Below are positions 1-8,998 of a DNA stretch of 64,000 nucleotides, in pieces. The translations under genes were made by a program, and so were the position numbers. Below the pieces are notes generated by a model. The model searched no databases and was not told where the DNA came from. It was given only the letters and a program-made list of their open reading frames with translations. Source of the stretch: Succinispira mobilis DSM 6222 (lineage in GTDB: Bacteria; Bacillota; Negativicutes; Acidaminococcales; Succinispiraceae); the NCBI RefSeq assembly GCF_000384135.1, contig NZ_KB913028.1, positions 895,351-959,350 on the forward strand, read 5' to 3'. Position 1 is the stretch's first letter. Every line of letters starts with the position of its first letter.

Positions 1-813
1 ATTGCCAGCTATCAAGCGGCTCAAACGCCTAATCCTTGTATAGACTGTAATCGTTATATAAAATTTGAAAAAATGTTAATGCGGGCCAGGGAAATTGGCT
101 TTGACTATTTAGCAACGGGTCATTATGCTCAAATTGAACAACCACAGGCAACAGGCCGCTATTTGCTCAAAAAGGCTCGGGATATCAGCAAAGACCAAAC
201 CTATTTTCTCTATTGCTTGACGCAGGCACAATTAGCACAAACTATTTTTCCGCTAGGACAATTAAGCAAACAAGAAGTACGACAAATTGCCAGTGCGCAA
301 AATTTTGTAACTGCTCAAAAACAAGAAAGTCAAGATATTTGTTTTGTGAAAAATAGTAGTTATGTGGATTTTATTAAGCGGTATACTGGTGAAGAACCGC
401 CTAAAGGAGAAATTGTTGATAAACAAGGCAAAGTTTTAGGCGAGCATCAAGGCTTATATGCCTATACTATTGGCCAGCGCAAAAAAATTGGCTTAGCCCT
501 ACCGACGCCACACTATGTATGTGCCAAAGATATGGATAGTAACCGTCTAATTATTGGCTCTAAAGCGGAACTCATGCAAAAAACTTTAATTGCTAAAGAT
601 GTAAACTTAATAAGTTGTGCGACTATTCAAGGTAGAGTTAAAGTTTTAGCCAAAGCCCGCTACAATCAAACAGAACAACCAGCTTGGTTAGAGCAAATTG
701 ATCAAGATAGCTATCTAGTAGAATTCGAGCAAGCCCAAGCCGCAATAACACCTGGACAAGCCGTAGTATTTTATCAAGGGGAATACGTGTTAGGTGGGGG
801 AACAATTTGTTAG
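1..813 (+). CDS. mnmA: tRNA-specific 2-thiouridylase MnmA (3' part, start outside window)
   Basis: MnmA thiolates U34 of tRNA-Lys, tRNA-Glu and tRNA-Gln, using ATP to adenylate the base and a persulfide relay as sulfur donor. The frame is open from base 1, so the N-terminal PP-loop ATPase half lies outside the window. Visible are the first catalytic cysteine region (TPNPCIDCNRYIKF, bases 25-66), the ATGHYA motif, and the second catalytic cysteine in SQDICFV. The GLYAYTIGQRKKIGL region and the C-terminal beta-barrel follow. The protein ends normally and is followed by a strong terminator. An internal ATG at 73 is not the real start, because conserved residues precede it. Confidence 0.95.
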   Translation: MASYQAAQTPNPCIDCNRYIKFEKMLMRAREIGFDYLATGHYAQIEQPQATGRYLLKKARDISKDQTYFLYCLTQAQLAQTIFPLGQLSKQEVRQIASAQNFVTAQKQESQDICFVKNSSYVDFIKRYTGEEPPKGEIVDKQGKVLGEHQGLYAYTIGQRKKIGLALPTPHYVCAKDMDSNRLIIGSKAELMQKTLIAKDVNLISCATIQGRVKVLAKARYNQTEQPAWLEQIDQDSYLVEFEQAQAAITPGQAVVFYQGEYVLGGGTIC

Positions 814-914
814 TTAACTAATGCTACTGTGAAGCGACTATGGAATAACTAGGGAATTTAGTTAGCGGTTAAATTTGTAACTAAGAGTAGTTTAAATAAG
901 AAGAATTAGAAAAT

Positions 915-970
915 AAAACAACCTAAAAGCAGGGAAGAATAGAGTCCAGCTTTTAGGTTGTTTTGTTTTT
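915..970 (+). terminator. Rho-independent terminator after mnmA
   Basis: A 16-bp inverted repeat (left arm 915-930, right arm 949-964) with an 18-base loop runs directly into a T-rich tract. It lies about 100 bases after the mnmA stop. The A-rich left side means it could also stop minus-strand transcription arriving from the C39 peptidase gene. Confidence 0.85.
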
Positions 971-1037
971 TAATTTTGGGCAAAGCAATTATACACAAAA
1001 TAGCGGCAATGCTTAAAGCGTGTTATTGAAAAGAGGC

Positions 1038-1829
1038 TTATTTTTTGGGAGAGACGGCTAGCCATTGTTGGGTTCGTTGCTCAATCGGTAACATATTGAT
1101 ATCAAACCAAATATAAAAGAATTTTTCAAAAGGTTGAACTACATAACCATCTTGTTGGTGATCAGCCACATCATAACTATCAGCCATAATTAGAACATCA
1201 TCATGAGTATGGGCGGTGTTCATGGTATCATAACCAATAATTACACGCCAATGTCCGCCCCAATCAATATTTTCCACGAGAATTGGCGTGTTGTTTTGCA
1301 AATGTTGTAAAATAAAGTTTTTAAATTCAGTTGGTTCTAAGAAACTGGGTTTAGCAGCACCCGCAAAAGTTTGACTAGATTCTACCTGCCAACCGATACT
1401 TGAGAAAAAATTGGCCATGTTAGCAGTGCTAGTGCCTATTTCGCCACGTTCGTTACGCTCATTTAAACAATTCATTAGGCCAGCCAATTGCAATTCGTGA
1501 TAATTTGTATTGCCAAAATGCTGTAAAACTGTCAGAGCTGCCGCAGGGCCACAAGTAGTTTCTGTAGTTTGTTGGTAAGTTTTGTAGTTGCTAAGAATTG
1601 TTAGCCCCTGCTTATTGGAGCGAAGTTTAAAAAAATCTAAAGAATTAAAGTAGCGAGATTTTGGCACATTACCAATATCTTTATAGCTAGAGGCGCCAGC
1701 TTGATCCAGGATATAACCGGAAGGATAAGGTATTAAATGCTGATTAGTCTTGGCAAATGCAACTGTTTGTAGGCTAAATAAGAAAATGGCCGTTAGAATT
1801 GCAATTTGAAATTTGCGCCCAAAAAACAT
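1038..1829 (-). CDS. Secreted C39-like cysteine peptidase domain protein
   Basis: A 263-residue protein with an N-terminal signal peptide (charged MFFGRK, a hydrophobic stretch to about residue 24, then an AFA-K cleavage site). The mature part resembles the C39-like peptidase family (Peptidase_C39_2). The likely nucleophile is Cys93 in TTCGPA. The likely catalytic His193 sits in GGHWRVIIGYD, with an acidic residue following near ADSYD. The ribosome site AAGGAGTGA stands just before the ATG. It is probably exported and acts on a peptide substrate in the envelope or outside. No ABC transporter or bacteriocin gene is adjacent, so a role in bacteriocin leader processing is not supported. Confidence 0.75.
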   Translation of the reverse strand: MFFGRKFQIAILTAIFLFSLQTVAFAKTNQHLIPYPSGYILDQAGASSYKDIGNVPKSRYFNSLDFFKLRSNKQGLTILSNYKTYQQTTETTCGPAAALTVLQHFGNTNYHELQLAGLMNCLNERNERGEIGTSTANMANFFSSIGWQVESSQTFAGAAKPSFLEPTEFKNFILQHLQNNTPILVENIDWGGHWRVIIGYDTMNTAHTHDDVLIMADSYDVADHQQDGYVVQPFEKFFYIWFDINMLPIEQRTQQWLAVSPKK

Positions 1830-1920
1830 AATAGCATCACTCCTTGTTTTTACAGAAGTTTAATAAAATAAAAGGTATAATAAAAAATACATATTAAAAT
1901 GTATTAGTACTAAAATATTG

Positions 1921-3387
1921 CTAGTTTTCATCATAAACTAAAAGAGCTGTTTTGTCACTATCAGAGATTGACTCAACTTTTTTTAGTTTGTTAGATATAA
2001 CTTTTGAGCGAGTAGTTACAAAATCAAGAGAAGTTGAAGCATCATCAATTTTTTTTCTAACCTTATCTAATGCTTCACCATATTTACTCCATTCATTTTT
2101 TATAGAATCTAGTAGTATCCAAACCTCACTAGAACGTTTTTGTATAGCAAGAGTTCGAAATCCCATTTGCAGGCTATTTAAAATAGACCATAAAGTTGTT
2201 GGACCAGCAATTACAACTCGGAAGTCTCTCTGAACCATATCTGTAAGACCAGGGATGCGAATCACTTCCGCAAATAAACCTTCTATTGGTAAAAACATTA
2301 TAGCAAAATCAGTTGTTTTTGGAGGGGAAATGTATTTGGTAAAAATAGATTTTGCACAATCTTTAATACGACGTTCTAGTTGCTTTGAATATAAGTCTAT
2401 TAGAGAAATATCTCCATTTTCTTGAGCAGATAGTAGATTTTGATAATCTTCTAAAGGAAACTTTGCATCTATTGGCAATACAATATGATTATTATCCTCG
2501 TAAGTTTGATTAGGTAATTTTATTGCAAAGTCAACTCGTTCATTGTTTTGCTTTATTGAGAAGTTTTTAAAATATTGATTACTAGGTAATACTTGCTCTA
2601 ATAGTGATTCTAATTGCACTTCCCCCCAAGTACCTCTAGTTTTAATATTAGATAAAACTTTTTTTAAATCACCTACGCCTATTGCTAAAGACTGCATCTC
2701 GCCAATACCTTTATGAAGTAATGCTAATCTTTCACTTACTTGCTTAAAAGATTCCCCTAAACGTTTTTCTAAAGTTCCTTGTAATTTTTCATCTACTGTT
2801 TTCCGCATTTCTTCTAACTGTTTGTTATTATCATTTTGTATATTTTGCAATTTTAATTCAACAGCATTGCGAAGCGATTCAAGATTTTGAGTGGTGCTTT
2901 GTTGCATTCTATTCATACTATCTGATATAGATACTAGTTGTTCTTTTTGTTTTAAAGAAATTTCTTTTAATGAATTAATGGTCGTTGCGTGTATAGAGGT
3001 TAAGCTAGAAGTAACTTCTCCGCGGAGTTCTTTGGAATTTAAACTGGAATTTGTTAAAAGTTGATTTAATTTTTCGAAAACCATTTTGTTTAATTCGCTG
3101 TTGGATTTACTTTGAAGTTCGAGATTGCTATGTTGAACTTTTGAAAGTTCTTGCATTTGATGTTCAATGGCACATGTCAATTCTCTACTCATAGAACGAA
3201 TTTCATCTCGGTTTTTTAAGGCATCATCCTTATTGGTTCTCTCTAATCTTTCAATGTAGGATAACAAAGTTGTTATTTGATTCATCATGGAAATAATATC
3301 ATTATTTTTGTAAGTTTTTTTGAATTGCAAATACAGTATAATAAGTAAAAGTAATATAATTATTAGGATAGAATAAGTATATATCAT
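1921..3387 (-). CDS. rmuC: DNA recombination protein RmuC homologue
   Basis: The 488-residue protein begins with a single hydrophobic membrane anchor (residues 4-22). A long coiled-coil region rich in Lys, Glu, Gln and Asn follows to about residue 220. The C-terminal RmuC domain contains LKKVLSNIKTRGTWGEVQLESLL and, further on, DFAIMFLPIEGLFAEV. RmuC proteins are predicted endonuclease-fold proteins that limit recombination at inverted repeats; the biochemical activity is not well defined. A perfect AGGAGG lies 5 bases before the ATG. The gene is preceded by a terminator, so it is probably its own transcription unit. Length and domain order are normal for the family. Confidence 0.9.
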   Translation of the reverse strand: MIYTYSILIIILLLLIILYLQFKKTYKNNDIISMMNQITTLLSYIERLERTNKDDALKNRDEIRSMSRELTCAIEHQMQELSKVQHSNLELQSKSNSELNKMVFEKLNQLLTNSSLNSKELRGEVTSSLTSIHATTINSLKEISLKQKEQLVSISDSMNRMQQSTTQNLESLRNAVELKLQNIQNDNNKQLEEMRKTVDEKLQGTLEKRLGESFKQVSERLALLHKGIGEMQSLAIGVGDLKKVLSNIKTRGTWGEVQLESLLEQVLPSNQYFKNFSIKQNNERVDFAIKLPNQTYEDNNHIVLPIDAKFPLEDYQNLLSAQENGDISLIDLYSKQLERRIKDCAKSIFTKYISPPKTTDFAIMFLPIEGLFAEVIRIPGLTDMVQRDFRVVIAGPTTLWSILNSLQMGFRTLAIQKRSSEVWILLDSIKNEWSKYGEALDKVRKKIDDASTSLDFVTTRSKVISNKLKKVESISDSDKTALLVYDEN

Positions 3388-3402
3388 AAAAACCTCCTAA
3401 AT

Positions 3403-3439
3403 AAAACAACCTCTCAAAAGTAAATTTGCGAGGTTGTTT
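3403..3439 (-). terminator. Terminator closing the SAM by-product operon
   Basis: A 10-bp perfect inverted repeat (3404-3413 and 3430-3439) lies just after the stop of the cysteine-motif gene at 3445 and before rmuC. Read on the minus strand it is followed by TTTTATTT. It therefore separates the operon from rmuC. Confidence 0.75.
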
Positions 3440-3444
3440 GCTAT

Positions 3445-3891
3445 TTATAGTTCAATTAATTGGTTTTCAGCTAAAAACTCTGCTAAGAGGATGGCACTTT
3501 CTTTGGTAATTACTAAGCAATTTTTCAAATGTTCGCGCGTGCCAAACTCATAAGTCATAAGTTCTTTGCAGGATGTAGAATGGAAATGTTCGGAAAACCG
3601 CTGGTGTAGCTCATTGCTAAGTTTATAAATGCCTGGTAAAGTTTTTTCGCGACAATCAGCTCGGCCGACCAAATAACTCAAAACCATGACACTGCCAGAA
3701 AGTGCGCCACAAAAGTCACGAGCTTTACCAATGCCCGCGCCAAAACATGAGGCCAGGCGAATACTCTCCGGGGGAATATTGGTTAATTTACTAGTATTAA
3801 AAGCGTGGAGTATAGATTCAGCGCAGTTGTTACCTTCTTTAAAAGCGGCAACAGCATAAGCGCCAATATCTTCAAGGGCGATTTTGCTCAT
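3445..3891 (-). CDS. C_GCAxxG_C_C family (putative redox-active) protein
   Basis: A 148-residue protein with the cysteine pattern that names this family. NNCAES near residue 22 is followed by SCFGAGIGKARDFCGALSG (residues 48-66), then DCREK, SCKEL and NCLV. Members are predicted to be redox-active or to bind a metal or cofactor through the cysteines, but no reaction is established. It is the last gene of the operon, 26 bases after mtaD and before a terminator. It may therefore act in, or protect, the SAM by-product pathway, but that is inference from position only. Its ribosome site is AAGGAGGTAAT. Confidence 0.8.
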   Translation of the reverse strand: MSKIALEDIGAYAVAAFKEGNNCAESILHAFNTSKLTNIPPESIRLASCFGAGIGKARDFCGALSGSVMVLSYLVGRADCREKTLPGIYKLSNELHQRFSEHFHSTSCKELMTYEFGTREHLKNCLVITKESAILLAEFLAENQLIEL

Positions 3892-3917
3892 AAGATTACC
3901 TCCTTGTAAGGCAGTTT

Positions 3918-5192
3918 TTATTTCACTAAATCAAGACCACGTTTGGATACTTCAGCAATTACTTGTGCTTCGTCAATAGTGGTAAGTTTACCGTCGGCAA
4001 CTAGGACTTGGCCGTCTACTAGTACGGTATGAACATCGCTGGAGTTGGCCGAGTAGACTAACAGGGAATTACGGTCATGTTTCGGAGCCCAAGTAAGTTT
4101 GTTCATATCATATAAGACGATATCGGCTTTGTAGCCCACAGCTAATTTGCCTACTTTATCTAAGCCTAGAGCTTGTGCGCCGCAACTTGTACCCATTTCT
4201 AAGGCGGTTTGCGCAGGAATTACTTTGGGATTATCTTCGCGTACTTTATGTAAAAGTGCCGCGAGACGAACTTCTTCTAAAAGATCTAGATTGTTATTGC
4301 TAGACGCGCCATCCGTACCGAGGCCGACAATTAGGCCAGCTTCTAACATTTGTTGAACTGGGGCGATACCACTAGCTAGTTTTAAATTACTTTGGGGGTT
4401 GTGGGCAACACGGACATTTTTCGCTTTCATAAGCTGAATATCTTCTGGGGTAACATGTACGCAATGTGCCGCTAAAACACCTAAGTCTAGCAAGCCTAAA
4501 CTATCCATGTGGGCAATCGGGGTTTTACCGAATTTTTCAATGCAAGTATCGACTTCGAATTTTGTTTCTGATAAGTGGATATGAATTTCAGCTTTAATTT
4601 CTTTTGCTACTTCGATAACTTGTTTTAAATAATCAGGTGGGCAAGTGTAAGGGGCATGAGGCCCAAGCATCGTGGTGATGCGCCCATTAGCAGCGCCGTT
4701 CCATTTTAGGCAGAATTCTTTAGCTTCTAACAAAGACTTATCCGAGTTAGGTGCAACACCGGCTAACCCTCTAGAAAGGCAAGCGCGAATACCACTGGTT
4801 TCTACGGCTTTAGCAACTTCATCCATGAAAAAATACATATCGGCAAAGCAAGTAGTACCAGATTTGAGCATTTCGCCAATGCTCAACAGCGTTCCCCAGT
4901 AAACATCTTCGGCAGTTAAATTAGCTTCGGCTGGCCAAATTTTATTTTCCAGCCAATCCATTAAAAACATGTCATCAGCATAGCTTCTAAACAAAGTCAT
5001 AGCCGCATGGGTATGAGTGTTTACTAGACCAGGGGTGGCAAATTTATTACTACCATCAATTACAACATCAAAATCAAGTTCTGAGGGAAGATTAGGCGTA
5101 ATTGCTGTGATAATATTGTCGCTAATTGTAATGTGGCGGTTTACATATTGCTCATTTTCATAAAGTTCAACATTTTTAATGAGTGTATTCAA
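3918..5192 (-). CDS. mtaD: 5-methylthioadenosine/S-adenosylhomocysteine deaminase
   Basis: A 424-residue amidohydrolase of the MtaD/TrzN/SsnA group. MtaD enzymes remove the 6-amino group of MTA and SAH, giving methylthioinosine and S-inosylhomocysteine; many also accept 5'-deoxyadenosine or adenosine. Metal and catalytic motifs are all visible: HTHAAM near residue 60, HIHLSETKFE near 204, HCVHV near 243, and the GTDGASSNN aspartate near 294. The ATG lies 3 bases after the aldolase stop, which implies translational coupling. Related family members could be guanine or chlorohydrolases. The neighbours mtnP, mtnA and ahcY make the MTA/SAH assignment much more likely. Confidence 0.88.
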   Translation of the reverse strand: MNTLIKNVELYENEQYVNRHITISDNIITAITPNLPSELDFDVVIDGSNKFATPGLVNTHTHAAMTLFRSYADDMFLMDWLENKIWPAEANLTAEDVYWGTLLSIGEMLKSGTTCFADMYFFMDEVAKAVETSGIRACLSRGLAGVAPNSDKSLLEAKEFCLKWNGAANGRITTMLGPHAPYTCPPDYLKQVIEVAKEIKAEIHIHLSETKFEVDTCIEKFGKTPIAHMDSLGLLDLGVLAAHCVHVTPEDIQLMKAKNVRVAHNPQSNLKLASGIAPVQQMLEAGLIVGLGTDGASSNNNLDLLEEVRLAALLHKVREDNPKVIPAQTALEMGTSCGAQALGLDKVGKLAVGYKADIVLYDMNKLTWAPKHDRNSLLVYSANSSDVHTVLVDGQVLVADGKLTTIDEAQVIAEVSKRGLDLVK

Positions 5193-5195
5193 GGT

Positions 5196-5846
5196 TTAAC
5201 CCTCCTGTAATTTTCGATATTTGGCTAAGTAGAAATTGCGCATAATCGCGATATCTTCTGGCGGTAAAATAACTCCACCCCCAAGTTGTTGGGCTAAGAT
5301 AAAAATTTGCGCAGCTTTTTCGACAATTTCCGCAGCCAATAGGGCCTCATTTAAAGAAATACCACAGGTAACTACACCGTGGTTAGCCAGTAAGACGGCA
5401 CTTTTATCGGCTAGGGCTGTAACTAGATTATTTGCTAGTTCAGCTGTACCAGGCAAAGCATAAGTGGCAACAGCGACATCGCCACCCACAATTTGAATCA
5501 AGTCTTCAATAATAGCGGGGATCGGGCGACGCGCTGCGGCGCAGGCACTGGCATATAGACTATGGGTGTGGACAACAGCTTGTAGTTGGGGGTGTTGGTT
5601 GTATACCGCTAAATGGCAAGCGAGTTCAGAAGAAGGGGGACGATTCCCACTGAGTATTTGACCTTTTAAGTCCACCACCACTAAGTCCTCGATAGTTAAG
5701 AGGTTATAATTACTCCCCGAAGGAGTAATTATAACCTGATTATTTAAGCGTACACTAAGATTACCCCAAGTACCAGCTACGAGATTTTTCGCAACTAGGA
5801 ACTTGCCTGCGGCAAGTAGTTCTTGTTTTAATTTAGTTAACAGCAT
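5196..5846 (-). CDS. Class II aldolase/adducin family protein (MtnB- or Ald2-like)
   Basis: A 216-residue zinc aldolase-fold protein. Glu74 (SSELACH), His93 and His95 (VVHTHS) and His156 (LLANHGVVT) match the usual catalytic and zinc ligands of fuculose-1-phosphate aldolase and methylthioribulose-1-phosphate dehydratase. The neighbours mtnA and mtnP make 5-methylthioribulose-1-phosphate or 5-deoxyribulose-1-phosphate the likely substrate. No gene for the later methionine-salvage enzymes (mtnC, mtnD or mtnW/X) is present. Retro-aldol cleavage to DHAP plus an aldehyde (the DHAP shunt, as with Ald2) is therefore as plausible as MtnB dehydration, and I prefer it. It sits 9 bases after ahcY and 3 before mtaD. 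Confidence 0.8.
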   Translation of the reverse strand: MLLTKLKQELLAAGKFLVAKNLVAGTWGNLSVRLNNQVIITPSGSNYNLLTIEDLVVVDLKGQILSGNRPPSSELACHLAVYNQHPQLQAVVHTHSLYASACAAARRPIPAIIEDLIQIVGGDVAVATYALPGTAELANNLVTALADKSAVLLANHGVVTCGISLNEALLAAEIVEKAAQIFILAQQLGGGVILPPEDIAIMRNFYLAKYRKLQEG

Positions 5847-5855
5847 GGTTTTGGC

Positions 5856-7100
5856 CTACGCTTTGTTTAAGTATTCGATTTGAGCTGTAGTTAGAGAGTC
5901 AATGCTTAAACCGCGTGAAGCTAATTTTAAAGCAGCAACTTGAGTATTTAAATCTTCTGGTAAAGTGTAGAGATGATTTTCTAATTTACCTTTATTGTCT
6001 TGAACATAAAGCATTGCTAACACTTGCATAGCGAAAGATAAGTCCATGATTTCAGTTGGATGACCATCGCCAGCCGCTAAATTTACTAAACGTCCTTCAC
6101 CAATTAGGTTGAGTTTACGACCGTCAGCCATAGTATAAGCCATAATGTTTTTCCTTGCTTCATATGGTTCAACTACGGACATAGCTTTTAAATCTACGAC
6201 ATTTACTTCTAAATCGAAATGACCAGCATTAGATAAAATTGCGCCATCTTTCATTACGGCAAAATGTTCTTTGGTAATAACATCGCAACAACCAGTAACA
6301 GTTACAAAAATATCGCCAACTTTAGCGGCATCATTCATGCTCATAACTTGGTAGCCATCAAACATTGCTTCTACGGCTTTAATTGGGTTAATTTCAGTTA
6401 CGATAACATTGGCACCCAAGCCTTTAGCGCGCATTGCTACGCCTTTACCACACCAGCCATAGCCAGCAACTACCACATTTTTTCCAGCGATAACTAAGTT
6501 GGTAGAGTGCATAATTGCTTCTAAAGAAGATTGGCCAGTACCATAACGATTATCGAAAAGATATTTACAGTAAGCATCATTTACGGCAATCATTGGGAAA
6601 TTTAATTTGTTTTGGCTATCTAAAGCTTTAAGGCGATGTACACCTGTAGTTGTTTCTTCTGAGCCACCGATGATGTTTTTCGCTAAATTAGCTCGTTCAC
6701 CGTGTAATAAAGAAACTAGGTCGCCGCCGTCATCGATAATTAAATCTGGTTCAATATCAAGGGCGCGATGGAGAAATTCATCATATTCCGTAGCAGTACA
6801 GTTGTGAGTCGCAAATACATGAATGCCACTTTCTACGAGAGCTGCAGCAATATCGTCTTGAGTGGAAAGGGGATTACTACCGGTTATCGCTACTTCAGCA
6901 CCAGCATTTTTCAATACTTGCGCTAGGTAGGCAGTTTTAGCTTCTAAGTGAATGGTTACTACCATTTTTTTACCAGCAAAAGGTTTGCTTTGTGACAAAC
7001 GCGCATCTAGGTCTTTAAGTACGGGCATGTATTCTTTTACCCAAGCGATTTTTTGGTGTCCTGTTTTAGCTAGATTAATATCACGGATCATACTTTTCAT
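5856..7100 (-). CDS. ahcY: Adenosylhomocysteinase (short form, possible S-inosylhomocysteine hydrolase)
   Basis: A 414-residue AhcY-family protein. It splits S-adenosylhomocysteine (or S-inosylhomocysteine) into homocysteine and a nucleoside, using bound NAD. Visible are the substrate-binding N-terminal domain (HLEAKTAYLA near 52, THNCTATEYDE near 99), GGDLVS, and NDAYCKYLFDNRYGTGQS near 194. The NAD-binding loop GYGWCGKGVAMRAKGLGA is near 219, then SNAGHFD. It lacks the C-terminal Lys/Tyr extension that closes the NAD site in the long bacterial and human enzymes. This short form is shared with Thermotoga and methanogens, where an S-inosylhomocysteine hydrolase is known. The operon's mtaD supports that possibility. 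Confidence 0.92.
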   Translation of the reverse strand: MKSMIRDINLAKTGHQKIAWVKEYMPVLKDLDARLSQSKPFAGKKMVVTIHLEAKTAYLAQVLKNAGAEVAITGSNPLSTQDDIAAALVESGIHVFATHNCTATEYDEFLHRALDIEPDLIIDDGGDLVSLLHGERANLAKNIIGGSEETTTGVHRLKALDSQNKLNFPMIAVNDAYCKYLFDNRYGTGQSSLEAIMHSTNLVIAGKNVVVAGYGWCGKGVAMRAKGLGANVIVTEINPIKAVEAMFDGYQVMSMNDAAKVGDIFVTVTGCCDVITKEHFAVMKDGAILSNAGHFDLEVNVVDLKAMSVVEPYEARKNIMAYTMADGRKLNLIGEGRLVNLAAGDGHPTEIMDLSFAMQVLAMLYVQDNKGKLENHLYTLPEDLNTQVAALKLASRGLSIDSLTTAQIEYLNKA

Positions 7101-7161
7101 TGATTATTAGCTCCTTCGTTTATAAATAATTTATATCTTAACCTTAAAAAGTGGTTAGAAA

Positions 7162-8205
7162 TTAAAGTTGATGTTGCTTTCGAAAGGCGAGAATTTTAGC
7201 AGCCGTAGGTTGCTGAATAACTCCGTACTCGGTAATGATGCCTTGAATATAGGCCGCTGGAGTTACATCAAAAGCTGGGTTAAAAACTGGCATAGCCGGT
7301 GGCGTAGTTGCCACACCTTGAATACTTTGAACTTCTAGGGCACTACGTTCTTCAATTGGAATTGCTTCGCCATCTACTAAAGAAAAATCAAAAGTCGAGA
7401 TGGGAGCAGCAATATACAACGGAATTTGGTGTTCTTTAGCGAGTACAGCTAAAGAATAAGTACCGATTTTATTGGCCGTATCGCCATTTTGGGCAATGCG
7501 ATCAGCACCGACAACGATAGCTTGGATCATTTTGTTTTTCATAACCCAACCAGCCATATTATCAGTTATCACAGTTACGGGCACGCCAGCTTGTTGTAAT
7601 TCAAAACTAGTTAAACGTGCGCCTTGTAAAAGCGGACGTGTTTCATCAGCATAAACCATGCCAATTTTATGTTGTTGATGGGCGACTTTTATTACACCTA
7701 AAGCTGTACCAATGCCGCAAGTTGCCAGAGCGCCTGCATTGCAGTGGGTTAGGATGTTTATTTGTTCGGTAAATAACGCCGCACCATATTCACCAATTTT
7801 TTGATTGGCTTGAACATCATCTTGATAAATGCTAAGAGCCGTTTGCTCTAGGGCAGTTATCAGCTCAGCTACTGTTTGACAAGTAGCTGTTAGCGCAAAA
7901 GTTTTTTCTAAGGCCCAAAACAAATTAACTGCTGTAGGCCGAGCTGCCGCAATTTCTTGTTGGCAGTTTTTTAGTTGGTTGACAAATTCCGAATAAGAAA
8001 GTTGCTGTGCGCTTAGCTCTAAGGCTGCTAAAACTAAAGCAAAAGCCGCAGCCGCGCCGATAGCTGGCGCACCTCTTACTTCTAGGCGTTTGATAGCCAA
8101 GGCTACACGTTGATAATCAGTACAGGTAATATATTCTTCAATTAGCGGCAATTTAGTCTGATCTAATAAAATCAACTGCTTTGCCGTCCAAGACATGGTT
8201 TTCAT
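7162..8205 (-). CDS. mtnA: S-methyl-5-thioribose-1-phosphate isomerase
   Basis: MtnA converts the aldose methylthioribose-1-phosphate (or 5-deoxyribose-1-phosphate) to the ketose, using no cofactor. The 347-residue length is normal. The eIF2B-like fold is recognised from RGAPAIGAAAAFALVLA near residue 44 and the catalytic Cys loop NAGALATCGIGTALG. The catalytic Asp loop GADRIAQNGDTANKIGTY follows. The ATG shares its first base with the mtnP stop codon (TAATG), so the two are translationally coupled. A second in-frame ATG three codons later is also possible. The product feeds the class II aldolase two genes downstream. Confidence 0.95.
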   Translation of the reverse strand: MKTMSWTAKQLILLDQTKLPLIEEYITCTDYQRVALAIKRLEVRGAPAIGAAAAFALVLAALELSAQQLSYSEFVNQLKNCQQEIAAARPTAVNLFWALEKTFALTATCQTVAELITALEQTALSIYQDDVQANQKIGEYGAALFTEQINILTHCNAGALATCGIGTALGVIKVAHQQHKIGMVYADETRPLLQGARLTSFELQQAGVPVTVITDNMAGWVMKNKMIQAIVVGADRIAQNGDTANKIGTYSLAVLAKEHQIPLYIAAPISTFDFSLVDGEAIPIEERSALEVQSIQGVATTPPAMPVFNPAFDVTPAAYIQGIITEYGVIQQPTAAKILAFRKQHQL

Positions 8206-8996
8206 TAAACTTTAAAGCCTCCTATTTCTGTGGCAGCTTGGAAGCAATTGCAAGTACAATCAGAATTACGCGCGGCAACAATTGACAGGCGTAATAAATT
8301 TTGTAGTTCTAATTTTTTTACTTCCATTATATCGACAACTTCTTTAAAGGTAAGATTGTTTTTCGTAATGCCAGCGGCATAGTTGGTAATTAAACAAATT
8401 GTGGCGTAACACATTTCGGCTTCTTTAGCTAAAACACATTCGGGAACATTGGTCATGCCCACAACTGTGCCACCTAAATGCTGAAATACTTTTATTTCGG
8501 CTTTGCTTTCATAGCGTGGCCCTTCAGCACAAACGTAAATGCCAGTTTTAACCATCGGCAATTGTAAAGTTTGAGCTGCGGTCAAAATATCTTCGCGCAG
8601 ACAAGGGCAATAAGGGTGATTCATATCTACATGCAATACTTTACCCTCTTGACCGTCGAAAAAAGTTGTGGGTCGGCTTTTGGTAAAATCTAAAAAGTCA
8701 TCAACTAAAACAAAGTCGCCAGGGGCGATATGTGGATCTAAAGAGCCGACTGCGGCGGTGGCAATTATTTTAGTTACGCCTAATTTTTTTAAGGCCCAGA
8801 TATTGGCGCGATAATTTACTAAGTGTGGCGGTACGGTGTGTCCGCCACCATGTCTAGTTAAAAATACTACCGCTTGGCCTTCGAGATTACCTTGAACATA
8901 TTCTACCGAGCCATAAGGTGTTGAGATTTGAGCTGTTGTAAGATCTTCAAGCAGTTCTGGGTTATAAACACCGCTCCCACCAATTATTGCTAACAT
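8205..8996 (-). CDS. mtnP: MTA phosphorylase family; base-pocket residues suggest methylthioinosine phosphorylase
   Basis: A 263-residue trimeric nucleoside phosphorylase of the MTAP/PNP family, which splits 5'-methylthio-nucleosides with phosphate into a free base and methylthioribose-1-phosphate. Visible are IIGGSGVY at 4-11, the phosphate residues TRHGGGH at 47-53, RANIWALK near 63, and the GMTNVPECVLAKEAEMCYA helix. The usual MTAP motif T-D-Y-D, whose Asp residues bind adenine, is replaced by T204-N-Y-A207. An Asn at this place is typical of 6-oxopurine-specific phosphorylases. With mtaD in the same operon, methylthioinosine is the more likely substrate. It starts 2 bases after the HAD gene stop. 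Confidence 0.88.
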   Translation of the reverse strand: MLAIIGGSGVYNPELLEDLTTAQISTPYGSVEYVQGNLEGQAVVFLTRHGGGHTVPPHLVNYRANIWALKKLGVTKIIATAAVGSLDPHIAPGDFVLVDDFLDFTKSRPTTFFDGQEGKVLHVDMNHPYCPCLREDILTAAQTLQLPMVKTGIYVCAEGPRYESKAEIKVFQHLGGTVVGMTNVPECVLAKEAEMCYATICLITNYAAGITKNNLTFKEVVDIMEVKKLELQNLLRLSIVAARNSDCTCNCFQAATEIGGFKV

Positions 8997-8998
8997 GA

